64,000 bases of DNA from Symsagittifera roscoffensis (taxonomy: Eukaryota > Xenacoelomorpha > Acoela > Convolutidae), in contig NC_087071.1 in NCBI RefSeq assembly GCF_963678635.1, positions 10,153,842 through 10,217,841 of the forward strand. The letters run 5' to 3'. The notes under the pieces were generated by a model. The model saw only the letters and a list, made by a program, of their open reading frames with translations, had not been told where the DNA came from and searched no databases. Positions 20,166 through 28,838 of the stretch are shown here, one piece after another (positions within the stretch are counted from its first letter, which is position 1; each line of letters begins with the position of its first letter). The position numbers and the translations under genes are program-made.

Positions 20166-20481
20166 GTTGTACCCATCTAGGCGAACTATCCACCTCCGGT
20201 ATGTAGCTCTGGTCCATTGAGTACGTCTTCAGCCAGCTGAGTACCCTGTCGTCGACCCGCAGCTTAAATGGCTCACTGCCTAAGTATGCTCTATATTCCT
20301 CGACAAAAGTAACCACCGCGAACATCTCTGCTTTCGGCGCCCCGTTCTTCATTTCCGTATCACTCAAGACTTTGCTCCTGTATGCTATTGGTCTCAATAC
20401 TGCCTTCCTGATCCATTCCTGTTCTTGATGGAGAATGCCGGAAATCGCTACTACCGACGCATCTTTGTCTAGCACGTACAT
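20155..20481 (-). pseudogene. G2 RNase H domain
   Basis: A 108-codon frame with RNase H signatures: VLDKDASVVAISG (first Asp), KAEMFAVV (Glu) and LRVDDRVLSWL (Asp). It degrades RNA in the RNA:DNA hybrid during reverse transcription. It overlaps the RT frame above by 13 bases in another frame, and a further shift near 20190 leads to the IIEYRTRDKHQNADSLSK end in the next frame. In an intact element all would be one polyprotein. Confidence 0.85.
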
Positions 20482-21300
20482 CCCTTTTCCGTTGGCATCC
20501 CTAGCAACGGTGCCTCGTACAACTCTTTCTTAATTCTCTGGAATGATTCTTCCGCTGCGTTGTTCCACATGAACTTCTTGCCTTTGTGTCTCATTAATTG
20601 CTGCATCGGGTATAGCTTGTCCGCATAGCCCTTGATGAATTCCCTGTAAAAGTTCGCAAAACCCAGGAAGCTCATCAACTGGTGTTCCGTTTTTGGCAAT
20701 TTCCAAGTTAGAACTGCTTCTACTGCATCTGAATCTGGTCTGATGCCGTACCTGTCCACCATCCTGCCCAAGTATTTTATCGAATCCTTGAGTATCTCGC
20801 ACTTTGATGGTTTACACTTTAGCCCCGACCTCTTCATACATGCAAACACCTCGTCCAGTCGCTCGAAGTGATCTTCTAGTGTGGGCGTCGCTATTACCAC
20901 GTCATCCACATAGCACATTACCAGATTGCCGTACTTCTTTGTCACACCTATCAACGCAAGTGCCATCAACCGTTGAAATGTAGCCGTGGCATTGCAAAGA
21001 CCGAACGGCATCCGTTTCCATTGAAACAGCCCCAACTCGCAGGCGAACCCTGTTTTGTCCCTGTCCTCCTTCCTCAGCGGGACCTGCCACAAGGCCGAAC
21101 CTAAATCAAGAATCTTAAAAAACTTTGCATTACCTTACTTCGAGAGGTATGGGATAGGCATCGTTCACCGTGACGGAGTTCAGATACCGAAAGTCACAAC
21201 AAAACCTCAATTGGTCGCCTTTCTTTTTAGCCATCACTACTCCATATGCCCACGGTTACTTGGATGGTTCTATCATGTCATACTCTAGTAATTTCTCTAT
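20469..21300 (-). pseudogene. G2 reverse transcriptase
   Basis: The open frame 21092-20469 (207 codons) holds the palm motifs FGLCNATATFQRLM and MCYVDDVVIA (catalytic YVDD), then LGRMVDRYGIRPD and SFLGFANFYREFIKGY, typical of Ty3/gypsy RT. Upstream, 21093-21300 still encodes fingers motifs (QLRFCCDFRYLNSVTVNDAYPIP) but with shifts and stops. The intact order and the RNase H/integrase that follow assign it to the Ty3-like group. It copies element RNA to DNA in the cytoplasmic particle. This copy is not translatable as a whole. Confidence 0.9.
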
Positions 21301-21701
21301 CTATTTCCTACATGCCTCGCCCCCTCCCTGTGTGGTACCGCATTCTCTTCAAGTGCTATTTCATGCTCAACGAAATTACAACATCCAATGTCTGCCTTGT
21401 ATTTCGAAAAAACATCCTCGTTCCGATCCAGTACATCCTTGATGGCTTCGAGCTGTTCGTCCGTTATCTTGCTCCTTAAATGCTCAATCTCCGGTAGGAC
21501 CGGTTTATCCCTCTGCATTTATTCTATTGTGGGCCGTTCCGGAAAATTCGACCAGCTGGAAAGTCCACCGTCTGTCTCTGACTTAAGTGATTTTACAAGA
21601 CCCGATGAACCTTTTATTTTCTTCAATCGTCTCAAGATACATATTTTGTCCCTATGATTGGGACAATCAACAACTTCATTTTGTTTTGGATTTTCAGTCA
21701 T
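21297..21701 (-). pseudogene. G2 protease-RT linker with in-frame stops
   Basis: Same frame as the protease above, cut by stops at about 21720, at 21519 and at 21297. The pieces (HLRSKITDEQLEAIKDVLDRNEDVFSKY; EHEIALEENAVPHREGAR) are the usual N-terminal RT region of Ty3-like pols, in which the linker leads to the fingers subdomain. The stop between the two pieces (TAA) and the one after VGNR would terminate translation, so these are null mutations or assembly errors. Confidence 0.7.
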
Positions 21702-21722
21702 TTCATATCGATTTTTAACGGT

Positions 21723-22784
21723 TCAAGCATATCCCAGCTTCCTACCCCTCTGTACCGTGATGGGTATATCAAGAGTATTCAACAAGACACTGACGCAGAG
21801 ACCGCTCTTGTTTATCGAGAAGGATCTTCCTAAAACAGCAGCACTTTGACTATTAGGATTTGGGACTATGCATACTTGCTTGTTGTCACTTAGTTCTTTG
21901 TAATTTTTCATTCGCATGCTTACGATCGCCGCTTCGTTCGCCTTCAGCCTCACCCTCTTACTCAAGATTAACGGCTTAATTGCGTACCTCCTATCTGGGT
22001 TCCGTATCCTGAACGTCGCATTGTTTAAATCAATCGTTACGTCGAAGTTCCTGACGAAGTCTCTGCCTAAAATGAATTGGTGTGACTCATCTAGGATTTC
22101 TACCACAAGAAAGCTCACCCACAGGTTGCGTTCCCCCAGATTTAGGGCTATTATTGGTGTTCTGCCTAGCACCGGTATCGCCACTTTGTTAGCAGCTGAC
22201 AGCCGTATTCTCGAGTCTATCAAGTCATCTTTGTTGAAGCCCATTTTTCCCCAAATTTCGATTGGTATAACACTCAAGACCGCTCCCGTATCGAGTAACC
22301 CACGTAACTGAGTCTCCTTGCCACTTATGTTGAGCACATGTGCTGATACGTCTGCCCCAGTCCCGATGTGCATTGAATCTTCTTCCAGCATGGCGCAGTG
22401 TCCAATCGATCTCACTTTTAGTTCTTCTTTGCCCACGTAGATCTGCCCCACTAGATCTTCGTCACATGTTATCATGGTTTTCGTATAGATGTTTATCCCA
22501 TCTATATTTAACATCACCTCATGTGGACCATAAGCTTCTGTATATCTGTTATCAACACGGACTGACTTGCTGCCACCTCTTGTGAGTAGCGCCCTCAAGG
22601 CTCTAGAAGTCGTCTGTGGCCTTAACGCACTCAAGTAATCTGCATATACATCAATGTGCATTATTGTCTGGTCGCTGGATTCGCTCAAGTTCCTCAATAC
22701 TTCATGGCCGCCTACAGTAATTATTGACATTATCCTGGCTCCGACTTTTGTTATGCCGAATGGCTTTCCCGTCAACATTTTCAA
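21723..22784 (-). CDS. G2 aspartic protease region
   Basis: A 353-codon frame. The retropepsin core starts at about residue 145: LRGLLDTGAVLSVIP (catalytic D-T-G), then IILGRDFVRNFDVTID, the flap-side and second conserved G-R/D region. It cleaves gag-pol. The first 140 residues match the segment before the protease in G1. A stop (about 22785-22796) separates it from the NC frame above, in the same register, so gag-pro is broken here. Confidence 0.85.
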   Translation of the reverse strand: MKMLTGKPFGITKVGARIMSIITVGGHEVLRNLSESSDQTIMHIDVYADYLSALRPQTTSRALRALLTRGGSKSVRVDNRYTEAYGPHEVMLNIDGINIYTKTMITCDEDLVGQIYVGKEELKVRSIGHCAMLEEDSMHIGTGADVSAHVLNISGKETQLRGLLDTGAVLSVIPIEIWGKMGFNKDDLIDSRIRLSAANKVAIPVLGRTPIIALNLGERNLWVSFLVVEILDESHQFILGRDFVRNFDVTIDLNNATFRIRNPDRRYAIKPLILSKRVRLKANEAAIVSMRMKNYKELSDNKQVCIVPNPNSQSAAVLGRSFSINKSGLCVSVLLNTLDIPITVQRGRKLGYA

Positions 22785-22796
22785 AGTGTTGCAATT

Positions 22797-23388
22797 TCAA
22801 CTCTTTGTTGACCCTGCTACAGCTTCTGGCACTGGCACCGAGCAACCTAACGTCTCGTTCAATTTCTGTCTTTCGATCTCCTGCTTCAATCGTTGCTCTA
22901 TTTCCTTCGTCGCTAGGTCCTGTTTCACTTTGTTAATAGCCTCTGCCGCCGCTTTCTCATAATTTATCTCTAACGCATTCCTGCCGGTGTCCTCTATTGT
23001 ACTATTGACTTGTGTTACAGTTTTCACTGTCTTCATTGGCAGTTCCGCACTCGGTGCTTCCAAGTTTTTTTGTTTCAAACTCAGTTTGTCTATTCCTCTG
23101 GTTCTGCACCGCCGCTAACGCCATTTTATGTTTGGGGTGACTCTGGTTCTTGACTGCCTCCCAAAACAAAGGACAGTCCAACCTAAAGTGCCCCTCTTGA
23201 TTGCAGAAGAAGCATCTGGCACCTATTTTGATGATCAAGCCATAATAGTACTCGTGTTCTTCCATCTGGCTCATATCTTCCTCATCGGGTGCATATCCGA
23301 TACTCTTCATGCCCTGCTTGTATGTTGTGCAATCCGCCACGTGATGATCAGCTGACCCGCAGTTTTCGCATGATCTAAGTTTGTCCAA
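22797..23388 (-). pseudogene. G2 gag nucleocapsid with two CCHC knuckles
   Basis: Frame 23388-23002 contains CENCGSADHHVADC and CFFCNQEGHFRLDC, both C-x2-C-x4-H-x4-C, which bind genomic RNA. It continues after a shift near 23010-23075 in frame 23078-22797, a Lys/Glu-rich helical stretch (EIEQRLKQEIERQK). G1 carries the same two knuckles in one unbroken frame with protease, so the shift here is a lesion rather than a programmed site. Confidence 0.85.
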
Positions 23389-24167
23389 GTCATCTCTAGG
23401 CTTGTACCATGACGACTTTTGTGGTTGACTCCCCCTTGCCTGTTCCTGTTATCCGAATATGAGTATTTCTTGGGTTTCATTAGCATGTACTCTCTTGACT
23501 TCTGTCTCATCTCTTCCGGAGTCGGTGCACTATCTTTCGACAGTGTATAGTACGTTGCTAACATTGTTCTCATGTCGTCACTTTTTACCCCATCAATGAA
23601 CTTTGAGGCGATGCTAAAGTTCCTTCTGTTTGTTGACTCTTCAAGATCACTTCTTCGTCTCAAGCTCTCAAGATCATCCAGGAACCGATCAGTTGATTCC
23701 TCGTCCCTTTGCCTTCTCTTTTCAAATCGAATCATCGCTTGGTGACCCTTCATGCCTGACTTGAATCGATTCAACAATATCTCGAAGATTTTATCCGCAG
23801 TGTCGCGTTCCTCTTCCTTCTTTGCAACTACGCATTTCAACGCCGTGCCTTCTAAGTTGCTGAGTATCGCTGTACAGGCTTGTCTCTCATCGTTCAAGTT
23901 GTCTTGTTCCAAATGTAATCTCATGACTTCTACCCAAGTATCAATGCATCCATCTGAATCATCCTTGAATTCTTTCGGCTTTTTGAAAATTTTCCTGGAT
24001 TTGCCACCTCCTTTGTCGTTCGAGTCAGTGTTCCTCGGGGCGAAGGCCTCCAATGCCCTGTTCATCATTTCCCAGGTGCTCGCCCACATCATGGCGTCCG
24101 GTCCCACGTTATTGTAAGTCGTAAAATCTCCTGGACCATTCGTCGTATTTGCATTTCCACTTTCCAC
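23307..24167 (-). CDS. G2 gag capsid
   Basis: A 286-codon frame matching the G1 capsid region: KIFKKPKEF, DTWVEVMRLHLEQ, ILSNLEGTALK, DKIFEILLNRFKSGMKGHQAM, FEKRRQRDEESTDRFLDDLE, FIDGVKSDDMRTMLATYY. This is the helical retrotransposon gag pattern of Ty3-like capsids. It overlaps the NC frame by about 80 bases in another register; a shift near 23380-23430 joins them. The frame before it (24471) overlaps at 24109-24167, again needing a shift. Confidence 0.8.
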   Translation of the reverse strand: MESGNANTTNGPGDFTTYNNVGPDAMMWASTWEMMNRALEAFAPRNTDSNDKGGGKSRKIFKKPKEFKDDSDGCIDTWVEVMRLHLEQDNLNDERQACTAILSNLEGTALKCVVAKKEEERDTADKIFEILLNRFKSGMKGHQAMIRFEKRRQRDEESTDRFLDDLESLRRRSDLEESTNRRNFSIASKFIDGVKSDDMRTMLATYYTLSKDSAPTPEEMRQKSREYMLMKPKKYSYSDNRNRQGGVNHKSRHGTSLEMTWTNLDHAKTAGQLIITWRIAQHTSRA

Positions 24168-25239
24168 TTTTCATAAATGTCTTGCTCCCCCCCCCCCCCC
24201 CCCCCGGTGCTGTGATTGCCGCATCCCGGGGTAATGGTAACGGTGTTGATTCCCGTTTGTTCCGTTGTGCTTCCGCGATATCAACTCTGTTACCTTGCGT
24301 TCGATCCGTTACCGGCTTGTCTTGTGATGTAGATTTTCTCAAGATGGCATCTAGTTTTGCCTGTATGGCACATGAACTCTCAGCCTGGTCCCATATCATT
24401 GTGTCCATTCTCGTTTCCAGACTCCCCAACTGGCTGTTCACAGCGTCATACCGTTTCTTCATTTCTTGCATGTCTTTTTTGATGTTCTTATCTCGGTCTT
24501 AGTCAGTGGCCTCTACATTGTCTGACATCTGCTGAAGCTTTTCCTCTGTCGCCCTCCCCAGATTGAAATAGTTGTCCAGGTACTCGTGTTTGTTGTATCT
24601 TAATTGTTTCTTTTTTACCTCTCTATCCTTCTCGCTGTGCTTCAGTTTCTTGTCGATCTGATCTAGCTTTGCCATCAAATCGCCCAGTTCAAGAGGAGTT
24701 GTTGTTTCATGGCTAGGTGTTGCTCTATTGCTGGTTGCTGCCCCCTGTTTAACCTGGTCATCGTCTAGGTTGGCCTCTGTTGTTATCGTGGAAACTTCCA
24801 AAAGTTTTGCCTTTCTCTGCTTTCGGTTCTTCCGCTACTACGTCTCTCGACTTCATCCCAACCATTATCACTATCCTCTCTGTGAATCACGTTCTTTTTG
24901 CTTGAGACTCGTCCTTTACTGTTTCTGGCGTGTTGCCCGTCGTGTCCTCCACAGTGTTTATCGATGAGAATTCCATCGACTTTTGGTTTTGTTCCTCTGC
25001 ATTCGGCATTGGTGTCGACTCCGTTGTCTTGTTCTCCACCTCATCCACACTCTGGTCTGGTGTCTCTAGGTCAATCTCAGTGGCGGGTTCCGTTTGTTTC
25101 CCTTCAGCGCCGTCTTTTGTCTTGTCTCTTTTGAACTTCTTGTGTTGACCATGCTCATTGAAAAGTTCTTCCTTGTTTTTCTTGGGCCAACCGTTGTCAC
25201 TTTTCGCTGCGACGAGTTATGTTTTGTTTTTGACTCCAT
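24109..25239 (-). pseudogene. G2 gag N-terminal region
   Basis: Frames 24471-24109 and 24801-24499 plus a start region at 25239. The ATG at 25237-25239 opens MESKTKHNSSQ and soon reads MVNTRSSK, resembling MVETRSQK in G1 gag, which supports this start. The middle (24801-24499) is charged and coiled-coil-like (KLDQIDKKLKHSEKDREVKKKQ). A 19-base poly-C run (24187-24205) encodes a Gly run and is a likely source of frame shifts. Several stops interrupt 24.8-25.1 kb. Structural gag domain by position and similarity to G1. Confidence 0.6.
24187..24205. repeat. Poly-C run of 19
   Basis: Nineteen consecutive C within the gag frame, reading as a glycine run on the minus strand. Homopolymers of this length are unstable in replication and in sequencing, so frame calls across it are unsafe. 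Confidence 0.95.
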
Positions 25240-25549
25240 AGCTCTTTTTTTTCAGCTATCGGAACCCTACTCCGTCTCATGATTTTTTTAACAATTATTT
25301 CTATTTACAATATTACTGTTTACAAAATTCTTTTCTAAGGATAAAATCTCTGATAAAAAAATCATATAATAATAAAAAACACGTTCCTATTCCCTTTTAA
25401 TGGCTACAAAATTTTTACTAATTCGTGATCCCAATAGAATCGGATCTATCGCGATTTAACGTTCCGACTAGTCCTATCGCTTTTAATTTAGCGATTAGTT
25501 ATTTTGACCTGTTTTAGGACCTTTCAGTACCCTCACACCACTCATTTGT

Positions 25550-26255
25550 ACCGTCCCAAAACCTCCCGATATTGTCCCAACTCTTCTATGTTCTGTCCCA
25601 AGACTACTCGGTGCTGTCCCAGTACTTCCTGCTACCGTCCCAAGACTGTACTGTCCCAGGACTGTACTGTCCCAAGACCACCCACCGCCCCAACACCACT
25701 GTCCCACGACTGTACTGTCCTAAGACTGCACTGTCCCAAGACCACTGTCCAAGACCACTGTCCCAAGACCACTGTCCCAAGTTTGTACTGTCCCAAGACC
25801 ACTGTCCCAAGACTGTACTGTCCCACGACCACTGTCCCAAGACCACTGTCCGAAGACTGTACTGTCCCAAGACCACTGTCCCAGGACCACTGTCCGAAGA
25901 ATGTACTGTCCCAAGACCACTGTCCCAAGACCACTGTCCCAAGACTGCACTGTCCCAAGACCACTGTCCCAAGACTGTACCGTCCCAAGACCACTGTCCC
26001 AAGACTGTACTGTCCCAAGACCGCTGTCCCAAGATTACTGTCTCAAGACCACTGTCCCAAGACTGTACTGTCACAAGACCACTGTCCCAAGACTGCACTG
26101 TCCCAAGACCGCACTGTCCCATGGCCGTCCCAATACTGCACTGTCCCAAGACTGCACCCTCCCAAGACTGCGCTGTCCCAAGACTGCACTGTCCCAAGAC
26201 CACTGTCCCTAGACCGTACTGTCCCAAGACTTCTTCGGTACTGTCTCAAGACTTT
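25550..26255. repeat. CTGTCCCAAGACC tandem satellite
   Basis: About 700 bp of ACTGTCCCAAGACC (14-bp) and ACTGTCCCAAGACTGT (16-bp) units in mixed order, with more diverged units at both ends. All six frames stay open across it, giving apparent ORFs of 60-256 codons that are artefacts. It lies between gag and the LTR-like block, where G1 has its own, unrelated iterated motif. Confidence 0.95.
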
Positions 26256-26752
26256 TCACCAAGCGTCTGGATAATATGACTTCTTCTTCTTCGTTGTGGG
26301 GACTCTTGAACCACTGTACCGTGTACCACCATTTGAGCTCTAATAAAAAATTTTCCCAAAAACCCACTCTTAATGGCCAAAAGCTTCAAATACTGACCCC
26401 CTGTATTTATCTCCCTTTTTGATATTTCGAGGCAAGTTGAAACCCAACATGTTCGCAGGTATCTTGTGATCACCTGTTCGTTCAAAAACCAACAAAAGTT
26501 TTTCACCAAAACGTAGAAAATTTGAACAGGAAAAAATAATAAAAACAGAGAGATGTCAACCTTTATTCGAAAAAAAAACGTCTGGTACCTGATTGCCACG
26601 CGTTTTCCTCCCCCTGCTAGCAATCTTATGGGGTATCACAAAACTGTCAACTTCCGTTCCCCCCCCCCTCCAATCCAACCAGGGTACCTACCTTGATTCG
26701 ATCTTATATTTGGATATCCGCTTCTTATAATTGACGCGTGTAAAGTTCTAAT

Positions 26753-26786
26753 GTAACTAAATCGACGATGTCGATCAATTAGTTAC
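26753..26786. repeat. Stem-loop
   Basis: GTAACTAA-ATCGAC (26753-26766) pairs with GTCGAT-CAA-TTAGTTAC (26770-26786) around a short GATG loop, with a 3-nt bulge. It is in the leader or LTR of G2. Confidence 0.65.
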
Positions 26787-27129
26787 TCTAATTTGTCCTC
26801 CCTTTTTACAATTTACAACCGCCAACCTCTAACCTAACCAGCCCCCCTTCTAACCTCCCCCCTCTTTAGCCCCCCTCTTAAGCCGAAAATTACCTTGAGC
26901 GCCGGGTGCTAAATCTCTCGAGAGAAAACTGTAGAAACTGTTTCCAGGCCTGCTTGTGCAAAACCGGGGTTTCCGCTTGGCCAATTTTACACTTATCTCC
27001 TATAATGTAATGTGGATTTTAACGATACTCGTTTTGACCAACTTGAGAACACCCCTGCGCGTCCTCTTCTTGTTGTTCTGGTTCCGTGCTGGTTGTCTCC
27101 TTGACGTGCACTGCACTTGTCACCAGCAC

Positions 27130-27325
27130 CACCTCCCCACTTGGCTGGTCACCTGTTCCAGACAAGTCTCCTAGTGGCTCAGCCAAATCCTTGTGGACCG
27201 CTTTCCCACTCGGCTGGTCACCTCTCCCAGTCAAGTCTCCTAGTGGTTCAGCGCAACCCTTGTGAACCACTTTCCCACCCGGCTGGTCACCTGTTCTAGT
27301 CAAGTCTCCTTGTTGTCCAGCTAAG
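27130..27325. repeat. 69-bp tandem repeat, about 2.7 copies
   Basis: Period exactly 69: GGCTGGTCACCTGTT-type unit starts at 27143, 27212 and 27281. 69 is a multiple of three and the minus-strand frame 27303-27019 (94 codons) stays open with a 23-residue repeat (GDQPSGKAVHKDLAEPLGDL). Whether this is translated is uncertain. Confidence 0.9.
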
Positions 27326-27599
27326 TTTCAGGCTATCTGAAAACCCTTAACAACGCCCCACACTCGGGCACCTTATTGAGGTTGCTGGATTAGATTGCTA
27401 GGTTGATCGAAACGATCGGTCTTATAAAACAGTATGGGTATACTATTTAATTAATATAGTTGTTTGATCCAACTAATCTGGTTTCAAAGTCACTTTCATT
27501 TTTCGTTTTATGGTTTTTGTTTCTTTTTCTAGTCTTTTTTGGTTTTTGTTTCGCTTTTTGTCTTTCTGCTCGTGTTTTTGTCCCCCCAGTTAACCCCTC

Positions 27600-27900
27600 C
27601 CCGTACTCGGTTAGCTAAACCTCGTTCGGAGAGCGTACCAGGAAGTTTTCTCGAGTTTTCTTAAAAATCTATCACGGTACAACCGGAAGTTTTACACGTT
27701 CCTGCTGAACCGTACCACCGGAACTCTAGAATGGGCATGTAGCCCGGAGCTGAGTCAAGTGGGTTCGACTCCGTCGTCATGATGTCGTAAAACCACCCAG
27801 GAGCGCCATAAAAACACTATATAACAGTCGCCTACTACGGTCACATATAAGGCTTAAGAAAAATAGGCCCTAAAACCATTAGCTCAAGAGTCAGGGACAC
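27600..27900 (-). repeat. LTR-like block Q, shared with 6.2-6.6 kb
   Basis: Shares with block P, in order, the CTATCACGGTA and CCGGAAG blocks, CATGATGT, and the CACCCAGGAGCGCCATAAAAAC stretch, then similar A-rich sequence with AATAGGCCCTAA. Identity is patchy, so this is not a recent LTR pair. It also holds CTATATAAC next to the conserved block. Confidence 0.55.
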
Positions 27901-28428
27901 TATCTCTTGTGTTTTTCTACCTCAAAACGGTCGGACCCAATTCGGTTCACTTGCGACATAAGACTAGAATCCGTTACAGCTTAAAGGCCACTACCAAAAT
28001 ACCCCCCACTCTAGAAAATAAGAACGTTCCCATACTTAGGTCTCAAAATACCCAAAAGACACGAACGCCGTTAGAAACAGGGTCGGAACAAACCGTACAG
28101 TTACTTTTTATTAGACAGTGGAACTTTGATTCAGTTCAGATGGATCAACCTAAAACTCGCCTTATCTCAACATAACACTCATAAAACACACTCAAGAAAA
28201 TTAAACTGGGTACTCACATACCAGCACACTCGAGAATTAGAGGTGATTAAACTAGTTAGTAACTCTAGAATTGATGGGTAATTAATTTTAACTCGAGAAG
28301 TTTGTAATAAATCAGTTTTAGCTCAAGAAACGAGTTTTGGGTCTGGACCATTGGGAGACTTCGGTTGTCCACCTTTCCACCGAAGTTTCACTCTGGTCCT
28401 TTTGAATTCACACTCCCTTCACTGGTGA

Positions 28429-28740
28429 TTACTTTCTGTCTCCTGTCAAGAATAAGACAGCTCTACTCTCGTGCTTATTTTGATGACGGAAATTGCGAAT
28501 AGCAATTTGCCGCTGTTTTAATTTGCCACTTTTCTGCAATTGTAATTCGATCGTTCTGATTTTATTTCTGATATTTTCAGTTGTCGCGAGAAAGTTGGGC
28601 TTGACATGTACAATTCGAATTTTTGAAAAATTCAATTTGACCCCAAAATCATGTTTTTCTCCACACTGCTCAAGGTCAAACCTCCAAATATGACCGACTG
28701 GCACAATTCTTCTACAGTAAAGGTCTTGGTGAGTGGACAA
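28429..28740 (-). other. Possible terminal ORF remnant of R1
   Basis: A 103-codon frame on the same strand as R1, at the change from GC-richer to AT-rich DNA. It is basic, with an amphipathic segment (RNKIRTIELQLQKSGKLKQRQIAIRNF). No family recognised. It may be the last coding piece of R1 or a chance frame. Confidence 0.3.
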
Positions 28741-28838
28741 AATATATACATTTGGGTTATTGGGTCATAACTTTTGAGGATGCCTTGGAATTTAGTGCCC
28801 TTAATACAGTATGTGAAATTTAAGAAAAACGGTGAAGT

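Larger units (their letters stand above)
25240..28430 (-). other. G2 5' leader/LTR-like region
   Basis: About 3.2 kb upstream of G2 gag with no convincing gene. It holds the CTGTCCCAAGACC satellite (25.55-26.25 kb), a stem-loop (26753-26786), a 69-bp repeat (27.13-27.33 kb) and block Q (27.6-27.9 kb), which matches block P at 6.2-6.6 kb. It probably contains the 5' LTR, leader and tRNA primer site, but I cannot place LTR ends or the primer-binding site. Confidence 0.5.

Noticed and set aside
25550-26255. CRISPR-like array
   Set aside because: Units are contiguous with no unique spacers, and the context is eukaryotic retroelement DNA.
25504-26279. Plus- and minus-strand ORFs up to 256 codons in the CTGTCCCAAGACC satellite
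   Set aside because: Several overlapping frames on both strands are open because the repeat lacks stop codons; the translations are pure repeat.
26246-26623. 125-codon minus ORF next to the satellite
   Set aside because: Starts in low-complexity sequence and ends in the satellite; no similarity to the G1 leader.
27745-27775. GGTTCGACTCC, a perfect tRNA B-box-like match
   Set aside because: No A-box at a valid distance, no cloverleaf, and block P lacks the motif, so no tRNA or SINE is called.
27780-27830. TATA-like CATAAAAAC and CTATATAAC as a plus-strand promoter
   Set aside because: The elements are on the minus strand; conservation with block P is real, but a promoter in this direction is unsupported.
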